DNA from: JAEINY01 sp942490535
GTDB lineage: Bacteria > Bacteroidota > Bacteroidia > Bacteroidales > Marinilabiliaceae
Assembly (NCBI GenBank): GCA_942490535.1
Contig: CALNXQ010000003.1
Location: forward strand, 868,001 to 932,000
Reading direction: 5' to 3'
Length of the DNA stretch: 64,000 nucleotides
Shown piece after piece: positions 27,812 to 36,733 of the stretch. A program made the translations under genes and the position numbers. A model generated the notes under the pieces. The model had not been told where the DNA came from. It saw only the letters and a program-made list of their open reading frames with translations, and made no database searches. Within the stretch, counting starts at the first letter, position 1, and each line of letters begins with the position of its first letter.

Positions 27812-29728
27812 ATGATAATCTTTCTTAAATTACTTATAATGAAAAAGAGAACGTCAAAGGATAATAAGATTCAAGCCAAAAAATCATTTTTTGACAATGA
27901 AGAGAAACATCAGGATATAATCAGCAATATTCCTGTCGCCCTATACAGATGCCTGAATGATGGAGACTGGACAATGCTTCACATCTCTGATACAATCTAT
28001 GAAATAACCGGCTATCCAGCATCCGATTTCATCAATAATCAGGTCAGATCTTATTCAAGCATAATTGATCCTACCGACAACGAATTGGTCATTTTTATTA
28101 TAAATAAAGCGATATTAAAGAAAACTTCTTTTTCCATTGAATATGGAATAACAACCCAGAATGGAGAGAAAAAATGGCTGATTGAGCAAGGTTCACCAGT
28201 GTTTAACAAAGCTGGGAAATTGATCTATCTTGACGGTTCAATATTTGACAATACATCGAAAAAACAGATTGAAGAATCGCTTAAAAGAAGTGAAGAAAAA
28301 TACAGAATACTTGTCGAAAATCAAGCAGAAGGGATTAGTATTTTGGATATGGATGAGTTTTTTCTGTTCTCTAATCCCGCTGCTGACAGAATTTTTGGCG
28401 TTAAGGAAGGTCAATTACTGCACCGAAACCTGAAGGAGTTTATGTCGGCTAATCAATTTCAACAAATTCAACAGGAAACGCAAAAGCGTATTTCTGGTCA
28501 GAAATCAACCTACGAAATAGAAATAACCTCTGCTACAGGTATGAATAAAGACCTACTAGTGTCCTCTTCTCCCTATTTGAATGAAGAGGGTAGCTACATC
28601 GGAGCATTCGGAATTTTTAGGGATATCACAAAACTCAAACAAGTAGAAAAAGCCCTCTCTGAAAGTGAAAATCGCTATAAAATACTAACTGAGATAACTG
28701 ATGAAGGGATCATTATTCATGAGGATGGATTAATAATTGATGTAAATCCTTCCACATTGAGATTATTTGATACAACGGAAAAAAAACTAAGACAGAAACA
28801 AATATTTGATTTCATTCATCCTGACTACCATGCTATGGTAAAGCAAAAAATGAAGGAAAATTTTATTGGATCATATGAAATCGAAATAACCAAAGAAAAT
28901 AGAACCGTCATACCGGTTGAAATTAAAACGAAAAATTACCTGATCGATAATGTTAACAGAAGAGTTATCTCCATACGAGATATAACAGAGCGAAAAAGAC
29001 AAGAGCAGGTATTGCGAACATCGGAACAACAATTAAAAATAGCCAATGCTACCAAAGACAGATTTTTATCTATAATTGCTCATGACTTAAGGAGTCCCTT
29101 CAATGCAATTATTGGTTTTTCGGAATTGTTAGTAAACCGAATCCAGGGGAATGATCTTTCCGAAATAGAAAATTTCAGTAGACTCATATTAAACTCTGCC
29201 AACCAATGCAATACACTATTAAGCAATTTACTTGACTGGGCCAGAGCTCAATCGGAAGATTTTGCAATGACACCTCATAAATGTCAGGTAACGCCCTTAA
29301 TTAGAAGAGTTGTTGATTTACTAAAAATCAATGCAGATTCAAAACACATACAAGTAAAGACTTCTATGATAGAAAATAGTATCATTGAGGCTGACAAACA
29401 AATGCTGGAAACGGTGATTAGAAATCTGCTTTCCAATGCAATCAAATTCACCCCTTCCAATGGCGCAATTACAATTTCCACTGAAATAATTGAAGATAAA
29501 TTACACATAATCGTAGCTGATACAGGCGTTGGCATTAGCCCCGAGGGATTGAATCAACTTTGGCAATTGGGTAGTAATTACATTACCACCGGAACCAATA
29601 AAGAACCTGGTACAGGCCTGGGGCTGGTTCTTTGCAAAGAATTTATCGAAAAACACAAGGGCCAAATTTTAGTTAATAGTGAACATGGTAAAGGGACAAT
29701 CTTTACGGTTATTCTACCTACAACGTAA
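27812..29728 (+). CDS. Cytoplasmic PAS sensor histidine kinase
   Basis: A 638-residue kinase without membrane helices or signal peptide. Three PAS modules can be seen: about 35-150 (IPVALYRCLNDGDW, PAC-like YLDGSIFDNTSKKQ), about 160-280 (ISILDMDEFFLFSNPAADRI, GAFGIFRDITKLKQ) and about 285-400 (IIIHEDGLIIDVNPSTL, RVISIRDITERKRQ). HisKA has the His near 421 in FLSIIAHDLRSPFNAIIGFS. The ATPase has NLLSNAIKFTP, DTGVGISPEG and GTGLGLVLCKEF. A start at 27839 (MKKRTSKDN) is equally possible. The response regulator remnant at 29761-30141 is convergent with a 32-bp gap; it may have been its partner before insertion of the IS66 element. Confidence 0.92.
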   Translation: MIIFLKLLIMKKRTSKDNKIQAKKSFFDNEEKHQDIISNIPVALYRCLNDGDWTMLHISDTIYEITGYPASDFINNQVRSYSSIIDPTDNELVIFIINKAILKKTSFSIEYGITTQNGEKKWLIEQGSPVFNKAGKLIYLDGSIFDNTSKKQIEESLKRSEEKYRILVENQAEGISILDMDEFFLFSNPAADRIFGVKEGQLLHRNLKEFMSANQFQQIQQETQKRISGQKSTYEIEITSATGMNKDLLVSSSPYLNEEGSYIGAFGIFRDITKLKQVEKALSESENRYKILTEITDEGIIIHEDGLIIDVNPSTLRLFDTTEKKLRQKQIFDFIHPDYHAMVKQKMKENFIGSYEIEITKENRTVIPVEIKTKNYLIDNVNRRVISIRDITERKRQEQVLRTSEQQLKIANATKDRFLSIIAHDLRSPFNAIIGFSELLVNRIQGNDLSEIENFSRLILNSANQCNTLLSNLLDWARAQSEDFAMTPHKCQVTPLIRRVVDLLKINADSKHIQVKTSMIENSIIEADKQMLETVIRNLLSNAIKFTPSNGAITISTEIIEDKLHIIVADTGVGISPEGLNQLWQLGSNYITTGTNKEPGTGLGLVLCKEFIEKHKGQILVNSEHGKGTIFTVILPTT

Positions 29729-29760
29729 GCAGCTTATAATTATCTATACCTACAGGCTAA

Positions 29761-30141
29761 TCAATAATAATGGCTATGTATTTGCTGATGGACTTCAAGT
29801 ACGGCCAACACATTTCTTAATTCAAACATCCCAAAGGGTTTCTCCAGGCAGGCAAAAGCTCCAAACTGGCGACATACATCGATAAATAATCGCTCTCCGC
29901 CATTGGTAGTGATAGCAATTGGAAACATTTGTCCCTGTTTATTCACCTCCTTTAGTATATCCAAGCCACCTTTTTCCGATAAGTTTGTATCCAGGAATGC
30001 AAGATCGACCTGTTGATTTAATAGCATATCCAATGCGGCCTGTCCGTCAGAGGCTTCAATGATTTCAAATGGAAAACCGCGCATTAAAATTCGCATAATG
30101 ATTCGTGCCTCGTAGGATGAATCAGCAATTAATATCTTGTT
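29761..30141 (-). pseudogene. Single-domain response regulator, start cut off by IS66-type element
   Basis: A CheY-like receiver of 127 residues if restored. Joining the minus-strand ATG at 31855-31853 to AACAAGAT at 30141-30134 gives MNKILIADSSYEARIIMRIL, which runs in frame into the rest: VDLAFLDTNLSEKGG (acceptor Asp in FLD), FPIAITTNG (Thr switch residue) and FACLEKPFG (Lys). The element sits between codon 1 and codon 4, with the 8-bp duplication overlapping codons 2-4. The remaining frame could only start from an internal ATG at 30096, which would delete strand beta-1 and the acidic residue. I therefore call it disrupted. A start or promoter inside the element could still rescue translation. 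Confidence 0.85.
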
Positions 30142-31844
30142 GTAACTACTCAGGATCTGTTTAAACCGAAATCATCTCATCCCATAACCGCCAGGAACTG
30201 TTTCTTATGGGCAGCTAAATCAATTGAAAATCTTAGCATGTCAAATATATCAGCAGACCGCTTTATCCAGGTATCAATGGCAGATCTGATAATGGCAAAA
30301 ATCTTAGCACCCCGGACGGATCGAAACCCACCTGAGACTTTCTGTTTTACTTTTATATTTCGAATCGCCCGCTCGGAACCATTGTTATCAAATGGCACAT
30401 CATAGTAATAGAGAAACGTAAAAATTGCGTCCCGCCACTTTCTTAGTCGTTTTTGAAAAGCTGCAAGTTTTGGCACGTCATCTTGCAGTTGGCGTTGTAA
30501 AAGTTCATCAAGAGCAGTGTCTATCAGATTGCGTTCTTCTAAAGGTTCGTCATACTGTGTTGGCGTTAAAGACCTCTTTAATTGGATGGCTTTTTCAAAT
30601 AAAGTCTTTAGTAGCTTTGCCCATTCGTTCTCTGAAGATTCGATAAAAGCATTCAGTTCTCTCAACAAATGAGCCAGACACAACTGATGCAATAAGGCTG
30701 GCGTTTTAAGCTGTGCACTTAATGAATCACTGACAAGTATAGCACCAGGAAATCCATCCGGGAATTCGTTTTCGATGGTGATATAACCGCGGCTGGGAGC
30801 AATGACGATGAAGGTGTCTGTATCGGTTTGCCAGGTCCACGTCCAATAGTTAGCATTGTTGACCTTCACACCGGATTCATCACTTCCTAAAACATTTGCA
30901 CGGGCCACATTCTGCTTAATACCTTCATAAACCGGAAGCAGACTATCGGCTACACGGTTAAGCATATTATAAATGGTACCTTCACTTAGTGAAACATTGC
31001 AAATACACTTTAATAGTTCCGGTAAACGGCCAAAAGGGATATATTGACGCGTACTGAGGTAACTCACAAATGAAGTGAGGCGGCTTCCATATTGAATGGG
31101 AGCTGTAACTCCTGACGGGAACTGACCAGCTGAAATGTGTCCACATTGACATTGTACCTGATAAACCTGATGTTCGGTAACGGTAGTCTGGATTGGGGGA
31201 ATATCAACAACTTGTCGTTTGGCTTGAAGCGTAAACTGATCAGCGGAATGTATTTTGCCACAACCAGCGCAGTGTTCATCTGGTGAATGTGTAACAATGC
31301 GATCCGGGTTCTGGAATTGATCCAGTGTAGTTCCTTTATGTCCGACTTGTCCACCTGACTTTTTATGGCTTTGCTGGCGCAGACTTTTTTGCCGCACAGG
31401 CCGTCCAAGATCATGCGATGGCGGACGAGAGCTATTGCGGCTGTGTTGATGATGCTTTAATCGGCGATTCTCTTCTTTTAAGATCCTTATGTCTTCCTGC
31501 ATTTCGCAAATGATCTTTTCAACCTTATTGCTGAATTCGACAAAAAGGTCAATAATTTCATCCTTACTCAGTGGCTCAAGAGATTCGCGCTTTATCATTG
31601 CATTTATTTAGTACAAAGATGTGGCTATTGATTACAACTTTTACATTCGGTGAACGTTTGTTATGAACACCAGAATATGTTCTTATCAACAAAGCCATAA
31701 AACAGTTATGTTTGTGATTTTTAAATCACTTGAGAAATGAATAGAAAACATGAAGCTCCCTTTTATTTGGTGTGATTGAAAAGAAATCGAGTATGACCCG
31801 TCATGCTTTTTCAAGTCATGTCAAAAATGAACCTGAGTAGTTAC
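30142..31844. mobile_element. IS66-family insertion sequence, complete, with 8-bp target duplication
   Basis: A 1703-bp element. The left end reads GTAACTACTCAGGATCTGTT inward; the right end read inward on the other strand is GTAACTACTCAGGTTCATTT, giving 13 identical terminal bases and a partial match beyond. IS66 elements typically begin GTAA. The 8 bp ATCTTGTT flank it directly at 30134-30141 and 31845-31852, the duplication length expected of the family. It encodes only the large transposase (TnpC type), without tnpA or tnpB, as in the ISBst12-like subgroup. The perfect duplication and intact gene suggest a recent insertion. Confidence 0.95.
30177..31598 (-). CDS. IS66-family transposase (TnpC-type)
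   Basis: A 473-residue transposase. The N-terminal coiled coil (about 15-50, EEFSNKVEKIICEMQ-like Leu/Ile heptads) is followed by a basic stretch (SRPPSHDLGRPVRQKS). A zinc finger comes next, with CAGCGKIHSADQ and QCQCGH at about 110-155. The DDE core has GSDESGVKV, the LVSDSLSAQLK strand, CLAHLLREL and the downstream Glu in NNGSERAIRNIKVKQKVSGG. All parts look intact and there are no stops. The gene fills the element, ending 35 bp from the left terminus. Confidence 0.95.
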   Translation of the reverse strand: MIKRESLEPLSKDEIIDLFVEFSNKVEKIICEMQEDIRILKEENRRLKHHQHSRNSSRPPSHDLGRPVRQKSLRQQSHKKSGGQVGHKGTTLDQFQNPDRIVTHSPDEHCAGCGKIHSADQFTLQAKRQVVDIPPIQTTVTEHQVYQVQCQCGHISAGQFPSGVTAPIQYGSRLTSFVSYLSTRQYIPFGRLPELLKCICNVSLSEGTIYNMLNRVADSLLPVYEGIKQNVARANVLGSDESGVKVNNANYWTWTWQTDTDTFIVIAPSRGYITIENEFPDGFPGAILVSDSLSAQLKTPALLHQLCLAHLLRELNAFIESSENEWAKLLKTLFEKAIQLKRSLTPTQYDEPLEERNLIDTALDELLQRQLQDDVPKLAAFQKRLRKWRDAIFTFLYYYDVPFDNNGSERAIRNIKVKQKVSGGFRSVRGAKIFAIIRSAIDTWIKRSADIFDMLRFSIDLAAHKKQFLAVMG

Positions 31845-31852
31845 ATCTTGTT

Positions 31853-31855
31853 CAT
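31853..31855 (-). other. Orphaned start codon of the split response regulator
   Basis: Directly outside the right copy of the target duplication the minus strand reads ATG followed by AACAAGAT. In the uninterrupted locus this is Met-Asn-Lys-Ile of the receiver protein. The former promoter and ribosome site therefore lie at about 31856-31930. Confidence 0.8.
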
Positions 31856-32141
31856 AACTTTATGACTTTAATTCAATAGTCTGTTAATTAACCCCAAACA
31901 CATATCAAAACGACTGATAAATAACCCTGATATACAATTGGTTAATCTCAACACAAAATCATTGCGTTATAAGTTTTATCCCTCATTATGATTTGTAATC
32001 GGTATAATTTCATGATGATCATAAAGTTCTTACTGTCGTTAGATACTAATAATCTCTTCATCACGCACAAATTTTAAAAATGAAAAACAATCAACAACCA
32101 TTCACATTCTCTAATTCCTACTCTACTATCTTTCCGACAAC

Positions 32142-32225
32142 ATGTTTCCAAAACCAGAAGTGACTAAATATCTTTCAACTCTTGTAGCTCTGATAGCTTA
32201 TGCATTAAATCGAAGGAATAAATAA
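32142..32225 (+). CDS. Possible 27-residue microprotein
   Basis: ATG to TAA with the product MFPKPEVTKYLSTLVALIAY then ALNRRNK: a hydrophobic helix flanked by charged ends. Its stop is 5 nt before a perfect 20-bp inverted repeat. A different-frame 27-codon frame (ATG near 32081) overlaps its start. There is no homology argument, so this is a weak call based on position before the hairpin and a plausible membrane helix. Confidence 0.2.
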   Translation: MFPKPEVTKYLSTLVALIAYALNRRNK

Positions 32226-32230
32226 AGAGT

Positions 32231-32286
32231 AATGATTAAATAGTTGAATGGACTATTTTTGGTGTTCATTCAACTATTTAATCATT
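32231..32286. repeat. Perfect 20-bp inverted repeat, 16-nt loop
   Basis: AATGATTAAATAGTTGAATG at 32231-32250 pairs exactly with CATTCAACTATTTAATCATT at 32267-32286. It is AT-rich and lacks a following T-run, so it is not a standard terminator. It could be a protein-binding palindrome, a transcript-stabilising hairpin or a tiny mobile remnant. Confidence 0.9.
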
Positions 32287-32665
32287 GACGAATTCAATAT
32301 TTCCATACAGTTTCCAACTTTTTTTTGCGGATTGATGCCATTTTTAACTTTGAAAACTAATTATTCCCAACTTTTATTGATATAACGGTCTTAACTCATA
32401 AGCTATTTAAAAAGTAACCTACAGCATCCAATCATAATACCCCCTTCTCAAAAACTAATTTGCTGGTTGATATTTTATTGATAATAAACTTATCTCAGCA
32501 ACATCATATCTGTTACGAGCCCACTGCACAACCATGTTTGAAACTATGACATTCCTATTGCGACGTCTATAATAAAAAAGTACTAATAGTAAAGGAGGCA
32601 CTCGACAATAGAACGGACCTACTTCAGTAACAGCAATGCGTTTTATAGAAATACATATTTTAAGT

Positions 32666-33421
32666 TCAAATCACTTCAAAATATTGAAAAATCTCCTTTC
32701 TGTAGTTTTTACTAATGGGTATACACTTATCCTCGATCAGAAGTCTATTTTCTTCAAAACCTGTGATTGATTTGACGTTCACCACAAACGAGCGATGAAC
32801 GCGAAGAAACTGCCTTCCCGGAAGTTTCTCGGCAAAGCTTTTTAAAACTGAAGAGTAAATAAATTTATCATGCTTGGTAACAATACTTGTATAGTTGCTT
32901 TCCGCTTCAAGCCAAAGAATATCATCAAGATGAACACGCTTATACTTTGTCCCCCTTTTTAAAAACAGTATTTTATCATCTGGTTCAACACCTTCTTTTT
33001 GTATTTCTTGGGGCAGCCTCACATTCAAATCCCCCTCCTTAATAGCTTCTCGATTTTCCAACGCCATCTCAATTGCAATTCTCATTTGCTGATTACCAAC
33101 AGGCTTGAGTAAAAAAGAGCTAGGATGGGCTCTCCGCGCATGTTTTATGATACAATTATCATCTGTGGAACTTAAAAAGATAAATGGTAGTTGAAAAAGT
33201 TCATTAATAAGTAGTCCCAATTCAATGCCATCTCTTCCCCCTTTCAAATGAATATCTATTAATAATAGATCTACATCGTTACTTTCCAGATAAGGAATGG
33301 CATCACTGGTTCTCCTAATTACTGCCTTTATGTTATAACCCATCTCGATCAACCGTCCGGCCATTTCTTCATTAAATAAAGAATCCTTACCTATAATTAG
33401 TATCTGAATCATTCGCTTCAT
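32666..33421 (-). CDS. LytTR-family response regulator
   Basis: A 251-residue two-domain regulator. The receiver (about 5-120) has LLLIDIHLKGGRDG with the acceptor Asp, FIFLSSTDD and FLLKPVG with the conserved Lys. The usual first acidic pair is changed (ILIIGKDSLF). The LytTR DNA-binding domain (about 150-250) has ILFLKRGTKYKRV, ILWLEAESNYTSI and FLRVHRSFVVNVKSI. Such proteins bind direct repeats upstream of membrane or surface genes. No histidine kinase is adjacent, and the two flanking gaps are long, so its targets cannot be read from context. Confidence 0.93.
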   Translation of the reverse strand: MKRMIQILIIGKDSLFNEEMAGRLIEMGYNIKAVIRRTSDAIPYLESNDVDLLLIDIHLKGGRDGIELGLLINELFQLPFIFLSSTDDNCIIKHARRAHPSSFLLKPVGNQQMRIAIEMALENREAIKEGDLNVRLPQEIQKEGVEPDDKILFLKRGTKYKRVHLDDILWLEAESNYTSIVTKHDKFIYSSVLKSFAEKLPGRQFLRVHRSFVVNVKSITGFEENRLLIEDKCIPISKNYRKEIFQYFEVI

Positions 33422-33860
33422 TAATTCTCATTTTTTTGACTTTTATTATTTCTAAAAGCCATTTCAAGTAATTATGAGTGGCTCATATATGGTTCCTATT
33501 AGCGCCTCTTTGTTTTAGATAATCTTTGTGCAGTGAACCTAAACTTTCAGCCATATGATTATGCATTCAAAGTCGCAGCAACCATAAATTTAATCGGAAT
33601 ATATTTAACAAAATAAATTAATAGATAATAGTAAATTACGAAAAAATGAGTTCGATACCAAAGAAATTTACTTTTAAGGTGAAAAATTCTAAGACTTATG
33701 AGTTAATTAGATGACCTGTAGATTTGTTGACAATGAGGAAAGAGAAAATAATGGACACTCAGCTTATACAATGTAAGTAAGCTTTTTCAAAACATAGGTC
33801 TTAAACAATAGAGCCTTCAATTATAGATTAGATAGATGCGGCCAACCGGTTCATGATTCC
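33422..33860. other. Intergenic region, 439 bp
   Basis: AT-rich DNA upstream of the LytTR regulator and downstream of the unknown gene at 33861. Nothing with coding character or clear secondary structure was recognised. Confidence 0.45.
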
Positions 33861-34847
33861 TTAAAACCGCTCCACACAAACAGCAATAATATATGGATCA
33901 CTCGAACTTGTTACAGGACTCGTTTTAATACATTCACGACCTTCTTGATTGATCATCTTATTAATATCCGACAAAATAGATTGATCGGGTTCTTTTCCAA
34001 ACTTCAAACCCAAACAACTTATCCCAATAATTTCAACTCCAACTAATGACTTAATTAAACGGTTACTATCCTCCTTTAAAGGCATCTCTAAAACCGGGTC
34101 TAATGCAACAATAAAAGCAGCTATCCGACCTCTGATCAATCCATTGTCATCAAAGAAATCAGTATTCGTAAATCCAGACTGATACGGACCATTTTTCCGT
34201 TTGACCAATGCTTGTATAGAACTATTAAACCAATCAGAAGGATAAATATTTATAATTCCCCATTTTTCAGCTGTAATTTTACATTGATTACCCGCCTCTT
34301 TTCCAGTGCTTGATTCATTCGTTTGAATCAACACTGGTGCATCCTCAATGGTAAAACTGAGTGGCGAAAGATCGCTCGCTGCCTGAATAGTATTCATCCA
34401 TTCATAGGGATACATGCTAATCGTGTAATCCCTGCGGTAACTATTTACTGAACTTACAAAATTAACTTTTGTCCAGCCTTCCTTAGGTGTCCCATTAGGC
34501 GGAACATTAATTCTCAAAACATTCTGCAAGGTGTTTTTAGGAATAAATCTGGATTCATCCAGTGTCTGAATAAAAGTAGAGAAGTTCTCACTAAAACTAT
34601 CACTACTAGTTTCCATAGGGCCTTCTTTTAAACTCATTGGAATGTAATCACAAAAATTCCATTGATCTGAATTAGTGGTACCTAAGCTCGGAATAGGCCA
34701 TTTCCAGGGAATAAAAAAAGCAGGCGTTTGAATAATGTATTGGTCTATTTGATTCAAAAGCGATGAACTTACCTGCTTCAGAGGAGCACCTTTTAGTTTA
34801 CTTACAGTCTGTACATCTTCCTCTATAGATAAAGAAAACCTAGGCAT
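33861..34847 (-). CDS. Unknown protein, paralogue of the gene upstream
   Basis: A 328-residue soluble protein of unknown function. I start at the ATG at 34847 (MPRFSLSIEEDVQTV) because the longer frame to 34880 begins with TTG. No signal peptide, membrane helix or named domain was recognised. It shares several blocks with the protein encoded upstream at 35007-36359: TPKEGWTKVN versus SPRGWTKVA, PSDWFNSSIQALVKRKNGPY versus PGSWYDGGLMTDLANNKGGY, RIAAFIVALDPVLEM versus RITGFVVAYQPSYKI, and SSDPYIIAVCVE versus SQDPIIIGMTVA. The two are therefore distant relatives, about 160 bp apart on one strand with a perfect hairpin between. Confidence 0.7.
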   Translation of the reverse strand: MPRFSLSIEEDVQTVSKLKGAPLKQVSSSLLNQIDQYIIQTPAFFIPWKWPIPSLGTTNSDQWNFCDYIPMSLKEGPMETSSDSFSENFSTFIQTLDESRFIPKNTLQNVLRINVPPNGTPKEGWTKVNFVSSVNSYRRDYTISMYPYEWMNTIQAASDLSPLSFTIEDAPVLIQTNESSTGKEAGNQCKITAEKWGIINIYPSDWFNSSIQALVKRKNGPYQSGFTNTDFFDDNGLIRGRIAAFIVALDPVLEMPLKEDSNRLIKSLVGVEIIGISCLGLKFGKEPDQSILSDINKMINQEGRECIKTSPVTSSSDPYIIAVCVERF

Positions 34848-34943
34848 AATATTTTTTTTCAAATAAGAGACATCAATCAAAGCCTATAAAAAATACATTA
34901 TAACTGGCAAGCTAGAACACAAAATGAAATCTTCCTTAATACA

Positions 34944-34975
34944 AGGTATCCTCCTCAGCAATGAGGAGGATACCT
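34944..34975 (-). terminator. Perfect 14-bp hairpin between two related genes
   Basis: AGGTATCCTCCTCA (34944-34957) pairs exactly with TGAGGAGGATACCT (34962-34975) across the loop GCAA. It lies 32 bp past the stop of the gene at 35007 on the minus strand. No strong T-run follows on that strand, so partial termination or 3'-end protection is as likely as full termination. Confidence 0.6.
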
Positions 34976-35006
34976 AAATTTATTTGCACAGAAAACTTAA
35001 ATGAAA

Positions 35007-36359
35007 CTAAACATACGATTTCGCTTCTTCCTTTTGTCCTTGCTTATACTCTTCAGCTACCCCAGGAAATGCAACGGTCATACCAATAATTATAGGATCC
35101 TGTGATGTAGAACCTCCACTCAGTTGAGTACGATTCCCTGTTTGATGAACCTCAATTTTATGGCTTCCGGCATGAGCCCCGAAAGTGAAAGGCCCTATTC
35201 GCAATCCGCCGCCGCCTTGAATTTCTTCTTCAAACTTAGAGTAAGTCGAAGACTGCATATCAATTTTATAACTTGGTTGATAGGCCACAACAAATCCTGT
35301 GATTCTTGTTTTAAGAATACCATAAGGACCGAAAATAGATTGACTTCCTGCACCACCATTAGCAACCCAAGGCTGAGTTAACTTGGCACCATAACCCCCC
35401 TTGTTATTAGCTAGATCGGTCATTAATCCACCATCATACCAGCTACCTGGAGTAACAGGTACCCAAGTACTTGATTTAACTTCAATTTCAGCAGTAACAC
35501 TTTGATCAGATTCTGTAATATTCGTCCTTTTCCAGCCACCAGATCCTTGTACTCCCCAGAAGAAAGCATCATATCCAGCTGATCCACCTGCCCAGTTTTG
35601 GTCAAAATTTGAATCACTTTTGGAGGCATTTAACTGAACTTTAAAAGCGCCTATTGATCCCGAAGATAATTTGGCTCGCCAATCCTGTCCAGTCGTTCCA
35701 ATATTAAATACTGGTTGCCATTCCAAGATACCATCTGAGTTAGCCACTTTAGTCCATCCTCTTGGAGATTCACCGGAGACCGGCGTGGTTGGGGTTTTAA
35801 TAATATCAAAATCCTCTTTTAGTTTTTGATCGATGCAAATATCTGCGGCTAACGCTGCATATTGGTTTTGATATTGCTTAACAAGTTTAGTTTGGGTTTC
35901 AATCTCATTTTGATAAGTTGAACCTGGACCTTTCAGCCATGCTACAATATCGGGATACATTGCAGTAAATATTTCACCTCCATTTTGCTTAGCTGTCTGG
36001 TAGGCAGTATTTGCATTAGTGGTTGCTGTTTGAAGGTCATTGTTAGCTTTCGTATACTGATCTTTCAAATTCTGCAAGTCATTTTCCTTTTCAGGACTCA
36101 CTTTATAAGTAATGTGGGACATTACTCGACAATAAGAATCAAAAACACGAGCATCACCTGCAGTATAACATCCTACTAATGAGAATTCGGGCATAGCACT
36201 CATCAGTTGATAGGCAATTGGACTAATCTGACCAATTGGAGCAACAGGCCAGGAAAAATCAATTGGATTTCCCAACATTTGAAAATTTTTGTTTCCAGTT
36301 CCGGCAACACTAGCCAAAATCTGATTGTACGATTGACTGAAAAGATTCTGATTATCCAT
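35007..36359 (-). CDS. Unknown protein with coiled coil and beta-rich C-terminal half
   Basis: A 450-residue protein of unknown function. Residues about 85-185 form a coiled coil (KENDLQNLKDQYTKANNDLQ, ETQTKLVKQYQNQYAALAAD). The C-terminal half is beta-rich and Gly/Trp-rich and contains the blocks shared with the gene at 33861 (SPRGWTKVANSDG, SWYDGGLMTDLANNKGGYG, RITGFVVAYQPSYKI, SQDPIIIGMTVAFPGV). A glycine-rich stretch (EIQGGGGLRIGPFTFGAHAG) is absent from the paralogue. There is no signal peptide. The arrangement of helical rod plus beta tip recalls pore-forming or structural proteins, but I have no family match and do not assign a function. Confidence 0.7.
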   Translation of the reverse strand: MDNQNLFSQSYNQILASVAGTGNKNFQMLGNPIDFSWPVAPIGQISPIAYQLMSAMPEFSLVGCYTAGDARVFDSYCRVMSHITYKVSPEKENDLQNLKDQYTKANNDLQTATTNANTAYQTAKQNGGEIFTAMYPDIVAWLKGPGSTYQNEIETQTKLVKQYQNQYAALAADICIDQKLKEDFDIIKTPTTPVSGESPRGWTKVANSDGILEWQPVFNIGTTGQDWRAKLSSGSIGAFKVQLNASKSDSNFDQNWAGGSAGYDAFFWGVQGSGGWKRTNITESDQSVTAEIEVKSSTWVPVTPGSWYDGGLMTDLANNKGGYGAKLTQPWVANGGAGSQSIFGPYGILKTRITGFVVAYQPSYKIDMQSSTYSKFEEEIQGGGGLRIGPFTFGAHAGSHKIEVHQTGNRTQLSGGSTSQDPIIIGMTVAFPGVAEEYKQGQKEEAKSYV

Positions 36360-36640
36360 TTCTTTACATTTAAAATTTAGTAAATAGACTAATTGTGAAG
36401 AGATCTCATCAACAAACCTTCAGCTACTTCCTAAAACACTCGATCAACAAATTTTCCCTTTTTGTTTTTCTTAATTATCAATTTAAGCACTCCTTTAAAA
36501 AGATGAAACTCTAATTTGTAAATAACTCCTAGAATTGAGTGAATGGATCGATATGTTGAGTAAAAAGACTTGAAAATCATTGTGAGCATCGATTGTATCC
36601 GATTACAGGGATTAGTAAAATTCTCAATAAAATGAGAGTC

Positions 36641-36716
36641 GGGTAACAAAGACGAATCACTCCGTCTTCGTCCCTTAAGAACCGTACATGCTGGTTTCCT
36701 CGCATACGGCTCAAGC
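36641..36716 (-). ncRNA. Group II intron 3' end: domains V and VI
   Basis: On the minus strand domain V reads GAGCCGTATGCGAGGAAACC then AGCATGTACGGTTC (about 36714-36680). GAGCCGTA pairs with TACGGTTC, the catalytic AGC triad is present and the tip is a GAAA loop. Two mismatches in the distal stem (TGCGAG against CCAGCA) suggest decay. Just downstream a second hairpin (AAGACG...CGTCTT, inside GGG...CCC) is in the place of domain VI. Maturase fragments lie immediately upstream, as in a normal intron. The 5' half of the intron was not found. Confidence 0.75.
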
Positions 36717-36733
36717 ACTTTTAAGGCAAGAAG

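Larger units (their letters stand above)
31856..32665. other. Long non-coding stretch with one possible microprotein and a hairpin
   Basis: About 810 bp of AT-rich DNA between the former regulator promoter and the LytTR gene. The only structure noted is a possible 27-residue open frame at 32142-32225 followed by a perfect 20-bp inverted repeat (both listed separately). No transposon ends or longer gene were recognised. Confidence 0.5.

Noticed and set aside
32231..32286. Standard intrinsic terminator
   Set aside because: The stem is almost entirely A/T and no T-run follows on either strand.
36431..36718. 95-codon minus-strand open frame
   Set aside because: It runs through group II intron domains V and VI (the ARKPACTVLKGRRR part is translated domain V), so it is RNA structure, not a protein gene.
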